Shown piece by piece: positions 44,299 to 52,373 of a DNA stretch of 64,000 nt (positions are counted from its first letter, which is position 1; every line of letters starts with the position of its first letter). The stretch comes from Paenisporosarcina indica (GTDB lineage: Bacteria > Bacillota > Bacilli > Bacillales_A > Planococcaceae), in assembly GCF_001939075.1 (NCBI RefSeq), contig NZ_MPTA01000001.1, forward strand, positions 868,001 through 932,000, read 5' to 3'. The notes beneath the pieces were generated by a model. That model worked only from the letters and a program-made list of their open reading frames with translations, did no database searches and was not told where the DNA came from. The position numbers and the translations under genes are program-made.

Positions 44299-45552
44299 TT
44301 ATTTCATACAATCTTTAGCCTGTTTCAATAGGAATTTCTGTTCTTGTACATTTTGTGTTAACAAAGCAGCACGCTGGAATTCTTCAAGTGCTTCCCTCTT
44401 TCTCCCTAGCTTTAGGAGAAAATTGCCCTTAACACTTGGAAGTAAATGATAGTTCTTCAATGCCGGAGCCAAAAGTAAAGAATCGACAATCTCCAACCCT
44501 GCCATTGGTCCATAGACCATTGATATAGCAACCGCCCGATTCAGTTCAACAACTGGAGAAGGAGAAATTTCAGAAAGTGCCTCATAAAGAGCAGAAATTC
44601 GCTCCCAATTTGTTTTTTCTGGAGTGTCTGCTATTGCATGGCACGCAGCTATAGAAGCTTGCAATGCATACATACCGAGTGTGCCTCCCACGTCTTCTGC
44701 TTTTTTTAGTGAGACAACACCTCGACCGATGTGTTCCTGATTCCACAACGACCGGTTTTGATCCAGTAGCAAAATTATTTCACCTTCTGTATTTGTTCGT
44801 GCTTTAAATCGGGATACTTGTATCTCCATTAGAGCAACAAGACCATAAACTTCCGGTTCTATAAGAATGAGATCTGCTAGAACTCTTCCCATTCTTAATG
44901 CTTCATTACAAAGATTCATTCGTATTAAATTATCACCTGAAGAAGCCGAATACCCCTCGTTGAACATAAGATAGATTACTTCCAATACAGAAGAAAGCCG
45001 TTCCGCATACGCTCTCTTATGAGGAACCTCGAAAGGAACATTGGCCGCAGCAAGTGTTCGTTTTGCCCTAACAATCCGCTGGGCAATCGTCGGTTCAGGC
45101 ACAAGGAACGCATTTGCGATTTCTTCTGTTGTTAGTCCCCCGACCAGTCTCAGAGTAAGAGCTACACGGGCATTTTTTGATAATACCGGATGACATGTCA
45201 TAAAAATCAGCCGCAATAAATTGTCCTCAATATCTTCGTCAATATCATCAGCCAAGTCAGGCTCATAATGTATATTCATTTCATAAACCATTTGTTCATA
45301 TTTTTGATCCAGTCGTTTTTTCCGGCGAAGCAGGTCAATGGCTTTTCTTTTAGCCACAGTCATCAACCAGGCATCAGGGTTATCAGGAATACCACAGACT
45401 GGCCAGCGTTCAAGCGCTATGATCAGGGTATCTTGCGCAACATCTTCCGCTATACTGATATCCCTCACCATCCGAGATATGGAAGCAATTATTTTAGCTG
45501 ATTCCGTTCTCCAAACCGACTCAATCCTTTGGTGGATGAAAAACTCATTCAT
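44299..45552 (-). CDS. ECF42-like sigma factor with C-terminal TPR-like extension
   Basis: 417 residues. Sigma region 2: DISIAEDVAQDTLIIALERW and WLMTVAKRKAIDLLRRKKR; region 4: LRLVGGLTTEEIANAFLVPE with TIAQRIVRAKRTL. About 220 residues follow, including GYSASSGDNLIRMNLCNEAL and a TPR-like end, typical of ECF42 where this extension controls activity in place of an anti-sigma factor. Targets usually include the adjacent YCII gene. AGGAGG precedes the ATG. Confidence 0.9.
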   Translation of the reverse strand: MNEFFIHQRIESVWRTESAKIIASISRMVRDISIAEDVAQDTLIIALERWPVCGIPDNPDAWLMTVAKRKAIDLLRRKKRLDQKYEQMVYEMNIHYEPDLADDIDEDIEDNLLRLIFMTCHPVLSKNARVALTLRLVGGLTTEEIANAFLVPEPTIAQRIVRAKRTLAAANVPFEVPHKRAYAERLSSVLEVIYLMFNEGYSASSGDNLIRMNLCNEALRMGRVLADLILIEPEVYGLVALMEIQVSRFKARTNTEGEIILLLDQNRSLWNQEHIGRGVVSLKKAEDVGGTLGMYALQASIAACHAIADTPEKTNWERISALYEALSEISPSPVVELNRAVAISMVYGPMAGLEIVDSLLLAPALKNYHLLPSVKGNFLLKLGRKREALEEFQRAALLTQNVQEQKFLLKQAKDCMK

Positions 45553-45813
45553 ATGTTTGTTCCTCCTTTCTCCAAAGAATTCCCTCCTCTATAAAGAAAA
45601 CGAATGAAAATTGATGTTATCGACATCCTTTTTGAAATTTTTTCGCCTGCAAATTTCTATAAAAAGCCGTCTTCCTCCATTAATGAAAAATGCAACCATT
45701 GTTTTTCAATAAGTTTCAAATGGATAGGCTATATTTAGTTGGACAATCAAAAGATAACTTCCTTCTTAAAAATCTGATTAATAATGCTGAAACCCGGGAA
45801 GTTTGAGTAAAAT

Positions 45814-46137
45814 CTTTCACATACTCTAATTTATCTTAACATAAATATCCAAATATTCTGTTAGTTATTAATTTATAAAATGTTGAATGTAAATGAACAT
45901 GTAACAAAACTTGTCCTTTTCTCCACATTAAACTAGTGCTTCTCAAAGAAATCTGAAACATCAAGAGAAAGCTCATATCAATTTTAAACTTTATATTGAT
46001 GCGAATTGAAGAAACCTAGCAACCTTGTATTAACAGGATTGCTGGGTTTCTTTATTGTTGTATAGATTTGGACTGTGGCTGCTACCGATAATCGGTCATA
46101 CGTTAACTAAATATATTATAATAATGGACGAACAGAA
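45814..46137. repeat. Long intergenic repeat, copy 2
   Basis: Homologous to 7828-8145. Contains CATCAAGAGAAAGCTCATAT and the hairpin AACCTAGCAA...TTGCTGGGTT followed by TCTTTATT. No ORF shared between copies. Confidence 0.75.
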
Positions 46138-46290
46138 GGCATCCCGCCCTCTGCTCATTTTAAGTTTTATGATAGATAAATAAAAAAGACCCCAAACGAC
46201 AGAATCGCCAAGAACAAGATCATCGCTGTATCTTTCAACGAATCTTTTACTCGAATATGGGTAAGAATCCCATGGGATTGAAGCGTTTCT

Positions 46291-46460
46291 AATTAGTCAT
46301 TTATAAAGTGCAAAATACTAAAGCATTTTCTTATGAACGTTCTCTTTTTACGAATACTTGTAGGTAATAAGAAAAAGCTATCCTGAATGGATAGCTTCTT
46401 TAAATAAAACGCTTGTTTTTCATACTCCTTATTCAACTAAAGCACCCATTAGTTGAATAA
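46291..46460. repeat. Composite repeat: second family plus right half-site
   Basis: AATTAGTCATTTATAAAG, CTAAAGCATTTTCTTATGAA, TTTTTACGAATACTTGTAGG, hairpin AAGCTATCC-tgaat-GGATAGCTT and finally AACTAAAGCACCCATTAGTT. Same order of parts as 15621-15798. It ends 28 bp before the stop of 46488-47246. Confidence 0.75.
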
Positions 46461-46487
46461 GAAATCAAACTAAAATTATTTATTATC

Positions 46488-47246
46488 TTAATCTCCTATT
46501 GCTTCTACCCACTTATTGTTCAGTATGGCTGTTTCGCAAAGTTTTTTTAATTCTTTAGCAAAGTACCTTATTTTTTGGTCATACAAAGTGTCTGTTATGT
46601 AAGTACTTAATAAACCATCACAAATACTTATTAATTGCTTTATTTCTTGTTCATAAAACATTTTCACTCCATATTCATCTAACCCAATAAGTAAATCAAC
46701 GGGTTTTGGGGGTCCCTTTTGCTCGTACCGTGCCCAATACCGTTCTCTTTTCTGAAGATCACCCAACACATCTTCATCAAATTTTACGGACTCTCCTATA
46801 TAACTTGAACTTGTCCGTTTTTTTGTTTTTTCTCTAATATAGAAATCTATCCCGTTATTTGCTCCATTTAAAATATAAAGATCAAAGGGAGAAATTTCAT
46901 TATTTAATTCGTCATAAACCTTTATGTTTTCTGTTTCAATGAGAATGTTTGACCATTTTTCTTCTATACGACAACTTAAAACAAGCTTACTGTTTTTAAA
47001 TTCAGCATCTTGCATTTCTATCTCATACTTTTGGAACTCTTGTAAATCCTTAATACAAACACCATTCTCTAGCTCTAATATGAATTCTCGGCAATTTATT
47101 AAATCGCATTTAAGGACAGTGTATGGATAAGTGAAATATTCGAACATTGCAATGGTAAGCATTATGCCGTTATCTGTTTCGCTAACATTACTAATTTTCC
47201 CCTCGGAAAATCCAGATAAGACTTCTACTTGAATTCTTTTATCCAT
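46488..47246 (-). CDS. Hypothetical protein, cassette-like unit
   Basis: 252 residues, soluble, with a beta-rich N-terminal half (EVLSGFSEGKISNVSETDNG) and a helical C-terminal half (LDEYGVKMFYEQEIKQLISI). No family recognised. AGGTGATT precedes the ATG. Repeats on both sides. Confidence 0.55.
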   Translation of the reverse strand: MDKRIQVEVLSGFSEGKISNVSETDNGIMLTIAMFEYFTYPYTVLKCDLINCREFILELENGVCIKDLQEFQKYEIEMQDAEFKNSKLVLSCRIEEKWSNILIETENIKVYDELNNEISPFDLYILNGANNGIDFYIREKTKKRTSSSYIGESVKFDEDVLGDLQKRERYWARYEQKGPPKPVDLLIGLDEYGVKMFYEQEIKQLISICDGLLSTYITDTLYDQKIRYFAKELKKLCETAILNNKWVEAIGD

Positions 47247-47301
47247 CCTAAATCACCTGTTTTCATAAATTATTATTCTTCAAATTATATCAGTTTTTTT
47301 C

Positions 47302-47381
47302 AAGTAAACTGTTTGTTAGATGAAGAAGAAAAAGTGCTGCTAATCAGCCCGTTTATCTTTAACTAAAGCACCTCGTTAGTG
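47302..47381. repeat. attC-like palindromic repeat
   Basis: AAGTAAACTGTTTGTTAGATG, centre GTGCTGCTAATCAGCCCG, right end AACTAAAGCACCTCGTTAGTG. Confidence 0.75.
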
Positions 47382-47439
47382 AAAAAAGGAGTTTTATTTC
47401 TCCTTATTTAAAGTCTTAGCTAATAAGCCTTTATTTGAA

Positions 47440-47679
47440 TTATTCGTCTGAATATTTTCTGAGGTTTTTATTATCACTTTCTCTAAACATTATTCCATTA
47501 TTTTTAAAGTTTTTTCTTGCTTCAGTAAGTGAATAGTCATAATTAGGACCCCCAAAAACTTCATCCGCATGAGGATCATCTTGTCCATCATCCTGCCACT
47601 TACAAATTTTACATATATCATCATTATCTCGTTTTTCTAGTGTAGGAAATCCACAGCAAGGACATATTGCTTTTTGCAT
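47440..47679 (-). CDS. Cysteine-rich CPCC-domain protein
   Basis: 79 residues: AICPCCGFPTLEKRDNDDIC, then KICKWQDDGQDDP and GGPNYDYSLTEARKNF, the same family as 20855-21118 but clearly diverged. Probably binds one zinc; function unknown. GGAGGAG precedes the ATG. Confidence 0.8.
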   Translation of the reverse strand: MQKAICPCCGFPTLEKRDNDDICKICKWQDDGQDDPHADEVFGGPNYDYSLTEARKNFKNNGIMFRESDNKNLRKYSDE

Positions 47680-47724
47680 CTTTTTCTCCTCCGATATTTT
47701 AAATTATATGATTTTCTGTACTTT

Positions 47725-47803
47725 AACTAACCTGCTGCGTTAGTTCAATGAGAAAAAGCTTCCCTTTAAGGCAGCTACTTGCTTAAATAAAGCATCCCTT
47801 ATT
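47725..47803. repeat. attC-like palindromic repeat
   Basis: AACTAACCTGCTGCGTTAGTTC, centre CCCTTTAAGGCAGCTACTTG, right end AAATAAAGCATCCCTTATT; 46 bp from the next stop. Confidence 0.75.
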
Positions 47804-47848
47804 CAAATTTATGTTCCATCAAAATTATTATAGTTTAATTAAGATGTT

Positions 47849-48040
47849 TTAAAAAAAGAAAGATAGAATAGGGAACAAAACAAGTAATTTCACTATACTT
47901 TGAAACAAAGTTAATAAAATATCTTTTTTCCAAGTGTTATTTTGTGGATAATGGTTGTTAACTCTTTGGAAAACAAGTAGGAAAACCCACCAAATCAATA
48001 AACTTAATAAGAATTCACTAATGTTATCATAAAGCAACAA
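47849..48040 (-). CDS. Small membrane protein, unknown
   Basis: 63 residues with two helices (FLLSLLIWWVFLLVFQRV and LFQSIVKLLVLFPILSFFF). TTG start with GAGGAGGGG as ribosome site, which supports a real gene. Flanked by repeats. Confidence 0.55.
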   Translation of the reverse strand: MLLYDNISEFLLSLLIWWVFLLVFQRVNNHYPQNNTWKKDILLTLFQSIVKLLVLFPILSFFF

Positions 48041-48160
48041 AACCCCTCCTCAATTAAAACTAACCTACCGCTTTACTTTAATACGTTCGCAAGAACAAAA
48101 CGGTTCCAATTTTACATAAATATTCCATACTAAATAAACAAAAATCCATTTTGATTATTC

Positions 48161-48230
48161 AACTAAACTGCCGCTTTAGTTCAATAAGAAAAATGGCTTT
48201 ACTCCTTCTGAAGTAAAGCACCCGTTAGTT
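48161..48230. repeat. attC-like palindromic repeat
   Basis: AACTAAACTGCCGCTTTAGTTC, centre GGCTTTACTCCTTCTGAAG, right end TAAAGCACCCGTTAGTT. The stretch 48231-48490 to its right has a short hydrophobic run (YFLVIGFGCLIGSYLIYY, minus strand) but no intact gene; probably a decayed unit. Confidence 0.85.
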
Positions 48231-48501
48231 GAAGAAGAATCCAGAATGATTCCACTTAATAATAAATTAGGTAACTCCCAATTAAACAACCAAACCCAAT
48301 CACTAAAAAATATCCTTAAAAGTTTATTGAAGCAGTACACGCAACTCTCTAATTTAAATGAACCACTCACTTGAACTTCAAACATCACGTAACTGAGAAA
48401 CTCTTAAAAATTTTCATTCCCATTTAACAGGAATCATTAATTTATAAAAAGGAGTATGGTTAATTGTGATAATATAGTTCTAATACAAAGAGGTGATCAG
48501 G

Positions 48502-48999
48502 TTGGCAAAGGAAATAACAAAAGAACAGGTCATGGGTCTTTTATTAAGTGCTTGTCCTTCATACTTTGAAAGATGGGAAAAATACTTAAAAGAAAATTAT
48601 GAAGACGGGGATGAACAATTAGTTTATATAGAGGTTGCTGATTTTGCTGATCATATAATTGAATTATATAAACTTAATGAAACCGAAGAATTCAAAGCAG
48701 TCTTTGAAGTAATCGAGCTTTTACACATACAAGGTAATGATTTTGTTAAGGAATTAGCAACAATTGGACTTTTGGAAGACATTCAACTTAGCCTCTCTGA
48801 CAAACAGGAGCACGATTTTTTTCTTAAATATTTGAAACCAGAGTCATTGAAAGGGTGGAACTATCTTATTGATTTTTGGTTAGGAAAATTGTCCAATGAA
48901 AAATCAAATAGCACTCAGCTAAAACCATCAATGGACTCCTCTAAAAAACGAACTAAGAAACAACGAAAAGATGCAAAGAATAGAAAAAAACAAAAATAA
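48502..48999 (+). CDS. Hypothetical protein (DUF7674-like)
   Basis: 165 residues. TTG 48502 lies 8 bases after GAGG within a full AGAGGTGATC site, which decides the start. LSACPSYFERWEKYLKENY, then VYIEVADFADHIIELYKLNE and LATIGLLEDIQLSL give an all-helical, acidic protein with a lysine-rich tail (KKRTKKQRKDAKNRKKQK). The DUF assignment is tentative. One of the few plus-strand genes in the unit array. Confidence 0.6.
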   Translation: MAKEITKEQVMGLLLSACPSYFERWEKYLKENYEDGDEQLVYIEVADFADHIIELYKLNETEEFKAVFEVIELLHIQGNDFVKELATIGLLEDIQLSLSDKQEHDFFLKYLKPESLKGWNYLIDFWLGKLSNEKSNSTQLKPSMDSSKKRTKKQRKDAKNRKKQK

Positions 49000-49045
49000 A
49001 AATGCTCTATTACTTACTTAACTCTCAACTTTTAAATAGCATCAC

Positions 49046-49129
49046 AACTGAACCACCCTGCCTCTTCAGTAAGAGGCAACAAGGAGCTGTACTCGCAGCT
49101 CCCCAAATTGACTAAAGCACCCGTTAGTT
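49046..49129. repeat. attC-like palindromic repeat with strong central hairpin
   Basis: AACTGAACCACCCTGCCTC, centre GGAGCTG-tactcg-CAGCTCC, right end GACTAAAGCACCCGTTAGTT, 14 bp from the lipoprotein stop. Confidence 0.8.
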
Positions 49130-49142
49130 GAATAAGACTTGT

Positions 49143-49532
49143 TTACCCTTCAACGACTGCAAGATATTTTTTGATTTCTCCTTCAGATTCAACAATTAAA
49201 ATATCTCCTCTTTCTTTGGTGGAAAAAATCTTAGCACTAACAGGAAGTTTATTCGACATCTCATCTTTAAAATCTGTATTTTCATCATTTTTTGTTTTTA
49301 TTTCACCGATTTGAACATCTTTTGTTAAAGACAATTTTTCAACCCAATCAATATTAGTTTTGTAGATAACTCCATCATACTGAAAAATATCAGCATCAGA
49401 GTCCAATGTTAAAACTTCTTTGGCATCAATACTATCAATTGTTGTTACTGTGGTTGTTTCCCCTTCATTGGAACATCCACTAATCATAAATAACGCTAAT
49501 GCAATCAGGACATAAAATAACCTTTGAACCAA
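49143..49532 (-). CDS. Lipoprotein, unknown
   Basis: 129 residues. Signal and lipobox MVQRLFYVLIALALFMISGC (Cys20), then a soluble domain (SDADIFQYDGVIYKTNIDWV) of the kind seen in several Bacillus lipoproteins of unknown role. TTG start with AAGGGGG. Flanked by repeats. Confidence 0.7.
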   Translation of the reverse strand: MVQRLFYVLIALALFMISGCSNEGETTTVTTIDSIDAKEVLTLDSDADIFQYDGVIYKTNIDWVEKLSLTKDVQIGEIKTKNDENTDFKDEMSNKLPVSAKIFSTKERGDILIVESEGEIKKYLAVVEG

Positions 49533-49589
49533 TGTAATACCCCCTTTATATATATTAGTCGGAAATACTCTATTATAAGTTTCATCCTC

Positions 49590-49667
49590 AACTAACCTGC
49601 CATGTTAGTTCCTTAAGAATATGGCTGCAATTAGCTCGATGATCTTTAACTAAAGCACCCGTTAGTT
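49590..49667. repeat. attC-like palindromic repeat
   Basis: AACTAACCTGCCATGTTAGTTC, centre GGCTGCAATTAGCTCGATGA, right end AACTAAAGCACCCGTTAGTT. Borders the duplicated two-unit block. Confidence 0.85.
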
Positions 49668-49700
49668 GAAGAAGCTTTAATTTAAAATAACCTCTTTCTG

Positions 49701-50138
49701 TTATTCAACATACCAAGCATTTTCGGTAAATTCATTCCATTCTAAAGTAAAACTGATTGCAATAATTTTAATACTACTAAATTGATGTGTTCTCCCATCA
49801 GTTCCAAACATTTCAAAAATCATATAAATTCCTAATGGTTTTTGGTTAAACTGCAAGAATTCCATTTCTTCTAAGCCGGTAATTAGAACTTGCTTTTCCA
49901 TCCCTTCATCAAAGTGAATAACTGCATTACTATCCGTTACTCCATTGAAAGTAAGTCTACATTTATCAGTTTATTTTGCTACACCATAGGGATTAAGAGG
50001 ATGTTCAGGGGAAACATAAACAAACTCGAAATCAATAATGACCGTGTCTTTTTCAACTATAGTCTTTTCAACTACGCAATCGTGAAAATCCAGGTAGTTA
50101 AAAAATTTGTTCGTGGTTTTATATTTCCAAGTCTTCAT
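49701..50138 (-). pseudogene. Broken cassette gene, duplicate copy B (nonsense codon)
   Basis: Full-length frame of 146 codons from ATG 50138, but with TAA after NPYGVAK where copy A (21265-21686) has TCA. The rest is nearly identical to copy A, without its 16-bp deletion. The two copies therefore carry different, independent lesions. Confidence 0.8.
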
Positions 50139-50179
50139 ATTATTGAACTCCTATAATTTATAGTAAAAGTACTTCTTCT

Positions 50180-50245
50180 ACTCCTGCTGTGTTAGTTAAA
50201 AAAATTCCTAACAACAAACATATATCCTTCTCGGATCAGCGCACA
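50180..50245. repeat. Divergent palindromic repeat, duplicate of 21727-21790
   Basis: CTGCTGTGTTAGTT at the left and ATATATCCTTCTCGGATCAGC at the right. Confidence 0.6.
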
Positions 50246-50252
50246 AATTTAT

Positions 50253-50510
50253 TTATTCCTCATATAACCAGTCAAAATCATCATGTAGGCTATATTCTTG
50301 ATTATCTAATAATAGATAATGGTTTGAGCAAACTATGTCCATTTCTTTATATTCATTACCATAATCAATCACTAAATAAATATGCTTCAAATGTTTATTT
50401 CCCTTAGCAATTTCTCTTACATTATCAATTACATTTGAACTTTCCAATACTGCCGAACGATAAAATTCACTCCACTCATCCCACTCAAAACTATATGGAA
50501 TGTTTGCATG
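50253..50510 (-). pseudogene. 5'-truncated duplicate of gene 21802-22257
   Basis: About 84 C-terminal residues, from ANIPYSFEWDEWSEFYRSAV to DDFDWLYEE, differ by a few residues from the full gene. The homology ends abruptly near 50510, where a different gene's sequence begins, marking one boundary of the duplication or a later deletion. Confidence 0.8.
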
Positions 50511-50634
50511 GAGCATATTCTTTCAATATCTTCTCCTCTAATGTGGACGGTTTGTAGGTTTCGACCAACACTACAAAGGCCTGGAGTTCTTTAATTTCTT
50601 TTTTCGCTGCCTCAACGGTCCTTAACAGCTTCAT
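50491..50634 (-). pseudogene. N-terminal fragment of a plasmid-type small protein
   Basis: From ATG 50634 (GAGGGGG upstream): MKLLRTVEAAKKEIKELQAF, then VETYKPSTLEEKILKEYA, and then seven residues read from the duplicated block. A good start and ribosome site but no natural end. It is preceded by leader copy 1 (50678-50812). Confidence 0.6.
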
Positions 50635-50677
50635 AGCTAATCCCCCTCTAACTTATGAGTATTTGTAATTTTGAATC

Positions 50678-50812
50678 CATTACAATATTCTCCATATATA
50701 GGGAAATCCCTTCTAAAAAATATAATTAATCTGTCTATTAAACCTCTTCATGGCGGCTGCACGATAGCTCCTAGCAAAGCCAAAAACGCTTTGCAAGGCG
50801 CTCTATTTTCTT
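50678..50812 (-). promoter_or_regulatory. Leader with hairpin before an AGGAG site, copy 1
   Basis: Minus strand CTTGCAAAGC-gtttttg-GCTTTGCTAGGAG, followed by ATCGTGCAGCCGCC. About 130 bp resembles 52374-52505. The hairpin partly covers the AGGAG sequence. Confidence 0.55.
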
Positions 50813-50862
50813 GTCGTAAATCCTTAGAACCGCAAGGGCTCTGATTTGTGAAATTAACTCAT

Positions 50863-50906
50863 AAAAAAGAACAGCACTCGGAGTAATCCGATTACTGTTC
50901 TTTTTG
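50863..50906. terminator. Bidirectional terminator
   Basis: AAAAAAGAACAG...CTGTTCTTTTTG around an inner AGTAATC-c-GATTACT hairpin. The gap 50907-51071 shows no gene. Confidence 0.8.
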
Positions 50907-51071
50907 TCTTAAGGTTTTTCTTTTGTAAGAGTTACTTTTAAATAAAAATTCTTTATAAAACTTCAAAATCGTTCGTCAACCAAATCTGCAAAAGTTCCTT
51001 GGGGCATCAAGTTAGCCAATTAACGTTGTAATTAGTTGAATGCAACGCGCGTCCGAAACAAACATACAAAT

Positions 51072-51113
51072 AAAAACAATCACGTTAATTCAAAAATTAA
51101 CGTGATTGTTTTT
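51072..51113 (-). terminator. Terminator of kptA, 19-bp perfect stem
   Basis: AAAAACAATCACGTTAATT and AATTAACGTGATTGTTTTT with a 4-nt loop, 17 bp after the kptA stop. Confidence 0.9.
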
Positions 51114-51129
51114 GATACAGGCACAAAAA

Positions 51130-51678
51130 TTAATTGCAATTTAACAACTCAATATAATTTGTTGGTATGGAATTAGAAATCCAAACTTTGTCATTACAAT
51201 AATAAAAGTGAATTCCTGCTATAAAAGCTTCTTTTGCCCTTATTTTAAGTATGACCGGACTAATATCTCTCCTCTTTCCAACTTGGAAGGCAGTTTCAAC
51301 TTCAGGTGACAGGTGTACATATTGTCTTAAAATAGGATTTAAGCCGTTTTTAAAAATTGACTCGACATTATTATTCGTTGTTCCGTGAAATAAAAATTCA
51401 GGTGGCTCGGAAGCAACTCTCTGTATTTTTTGAGAAATTGAATGACCGTAAATGGCTCTTATTTTACCATCTAACACTTCAAAGCGTTTTTTATCAGATA
51501 TTCTAATTAGTTTTAATATTTGATCCTCTGTAACTTTTGAAAAATCTTTGTTCTTATTCAAAGCTTCCAACAAAAATTGTAATTTAACCCACCCTTGATT
51601 ATCGAGTTCAAGCCCGAATTCCCAAGGGGCATGCCTTAATGCATATGATATTTTTTTACTCAATTTTTCATCCTTCAT
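51130..51678 (-). CDS. kptA: RNA 2'-phosphotransferase KptA/Tpt1
   Basis: 182 residues. The KptA order is clear: LSKKISYALRHAPWEFGLEL (Arg-His), then DNQGWVKLQFLLEAL (winged helix), IRAIYGHSISQK (RAxxGHS), FLFHGTTNNNVESIFKNGL (HGT) and YVHLSPEVETAFQVGKRR. The enzyme removes a 2'-phosphate with NAD, giving ADP-ribose 1'',2''-cyclic phosphate; its bacterial role is unclear. Single unit with a strong terminator. Confidence 0.9.
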   Translation of the reverse strand: MKDEKLSKKISYALRHAPWEFGLELDNQGWVKLQFLLEALNKNKDFSKVTEDQILKLIRISDKKRFEVLDGKIRAIYGHSISQKIQRVASEPPEFLFHGTTNNNVESIFKNGLNPILRQYVHLSPEVETAFQVGKRRDISPVILKIRAKEAFIAGIHFYYCNDKVWISNSIPTNYIELLNCN

Positions 51679-51751
51679 TGCATCACTCTCTTTCGATCAA
51701 ATAAACTTCGCAAGTGTTCTTTTATACCCTGAAAATTAATTGAAAAATTTA

Positions 51752-52222
51752 TTAAAGCTTCATCCTCATTATACTTATTATGTCATTTGAATCCCGGTTA
51801 ATTGTTTCTACTTCAAAATCTTCAGCTATACATTCGAAAGTTGAATCGTGAAAGGATAGTATAAAGTGTCTTAAATCTTCAAAGTGACTTTCTTTATGTC
51901 GTGGGTGCACTGAATTCATTTTTATCAATATTCTTAACCAAGAAGAATCCTCAATTATAAATGTTGAATACCGTTCTAGTCCACGAGAACTCAAAGGATG
52001 TGCTTCAAAGATTTCATCACCAGGTGGACCGAACATAATTGAGCGACAACTTTTGAATGTAATTATTGCAATGTCGTTATTTTCAATTTCATCTTCTTCT
52101 AAGTCATAGGCAACTACGGTTGTTGTCTTATCCGATAGAACAATTGGATTCGGTGATCCAACTGATGATTGTGGGATACTATTTAAAGGAACAACTCTAT
52201 CTTTATTATCAATTAAATACAT
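51752..52222 (-). CDS. Hypothetical protein, cassette-like unit
   Basis: 156 residues. NSVHPRHKESHFEDLRHFIL, then FHDSTFECIAEDFEVE, is a distinctive histidine-rich C-terminal half that I have the impression of seeing in other Bacillus orphan proteins but cannot name. AAAAGGAG precedes the ATG. The unit lies directly left of the isolated simple site at 52286. Confidence 0.6.
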   Translation of the reverse strand: MYLIDNKDRVVPLNSIPQSSVGSPNPIVLSDKTTTVVAYDLEEDEIENNDIAIITFKSCRSIMFGPPGDEIFEAHPLSSRGLERYSTFIIEDSSWLRILIKMNSVHPRHKESHFEDLRHFILSFHDSTFECIAEDFEVETINRDSNDIISIMRMKL

Positions 52223-52285
52223 TATCTATATATCTCCTTTTCGTACTACTTACTTAATACCTCACTAAACCTTAATTTTCTTTTC

Positions 52286-52305
52286 AACTACCCTGCCTCG
52301 ATAGT
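52286..52305. repeat. Isolated simple site at the right border of the array
   Basis: AACTACCCTGCCTCGATAGTT: one inverted box pair, no right half. It lies 64 bp upstream of the gene 51752-52222, in the position of the attI-like sites, but no recombinase gene follows. Confidence 0.5.
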
Positions 52306-52373
52306 TGAAGAAGGAAGAAGGAAGAAAAAGAGAGACTATTGCACATGTTTAAGATTCCTACTTTATATATCAC

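Noticed and set aside
42500-45552. Region 42.5-45.6 kb as cassettes
   Set aside because: DinB, NTF2, YCII and ECF42 genes have no palindromic sites between them; they look like resident or conventionally transferred genes.
48176-48388. 70-residue minus-strand ORF next to a repeat
   Set aside because: It reads through the palindromic repeat and lacks a ribosome site; another frame has a short hydrophobic run, so a decayed unit is more likely.
207-50245. Simple rho-independent terminators as full explanation of the palindromic repeats
   Set aside because: Most copies lack a T run after a stem, the conserved boxes lie at the outer ends, and several units have separate true terminators.
207-50245. 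MITE or bcr-type mobile repeat
   Set aside because: Not excluded, but I see no target duplications, and the fixed position after minus-strand stops and at recombinase genes fits better with recombination sites.
51074-51113. 19-bp inverted repeat as operator
   Set aside because: Position right after the kptA stop and the A/T flanks make it a terminator.
15621-52305. CRISPR array
   Set aside because: Repeats are 0.3-5 kb apart with genes between them, diverged in the middle and not evenly spaced; no cas genes seen.
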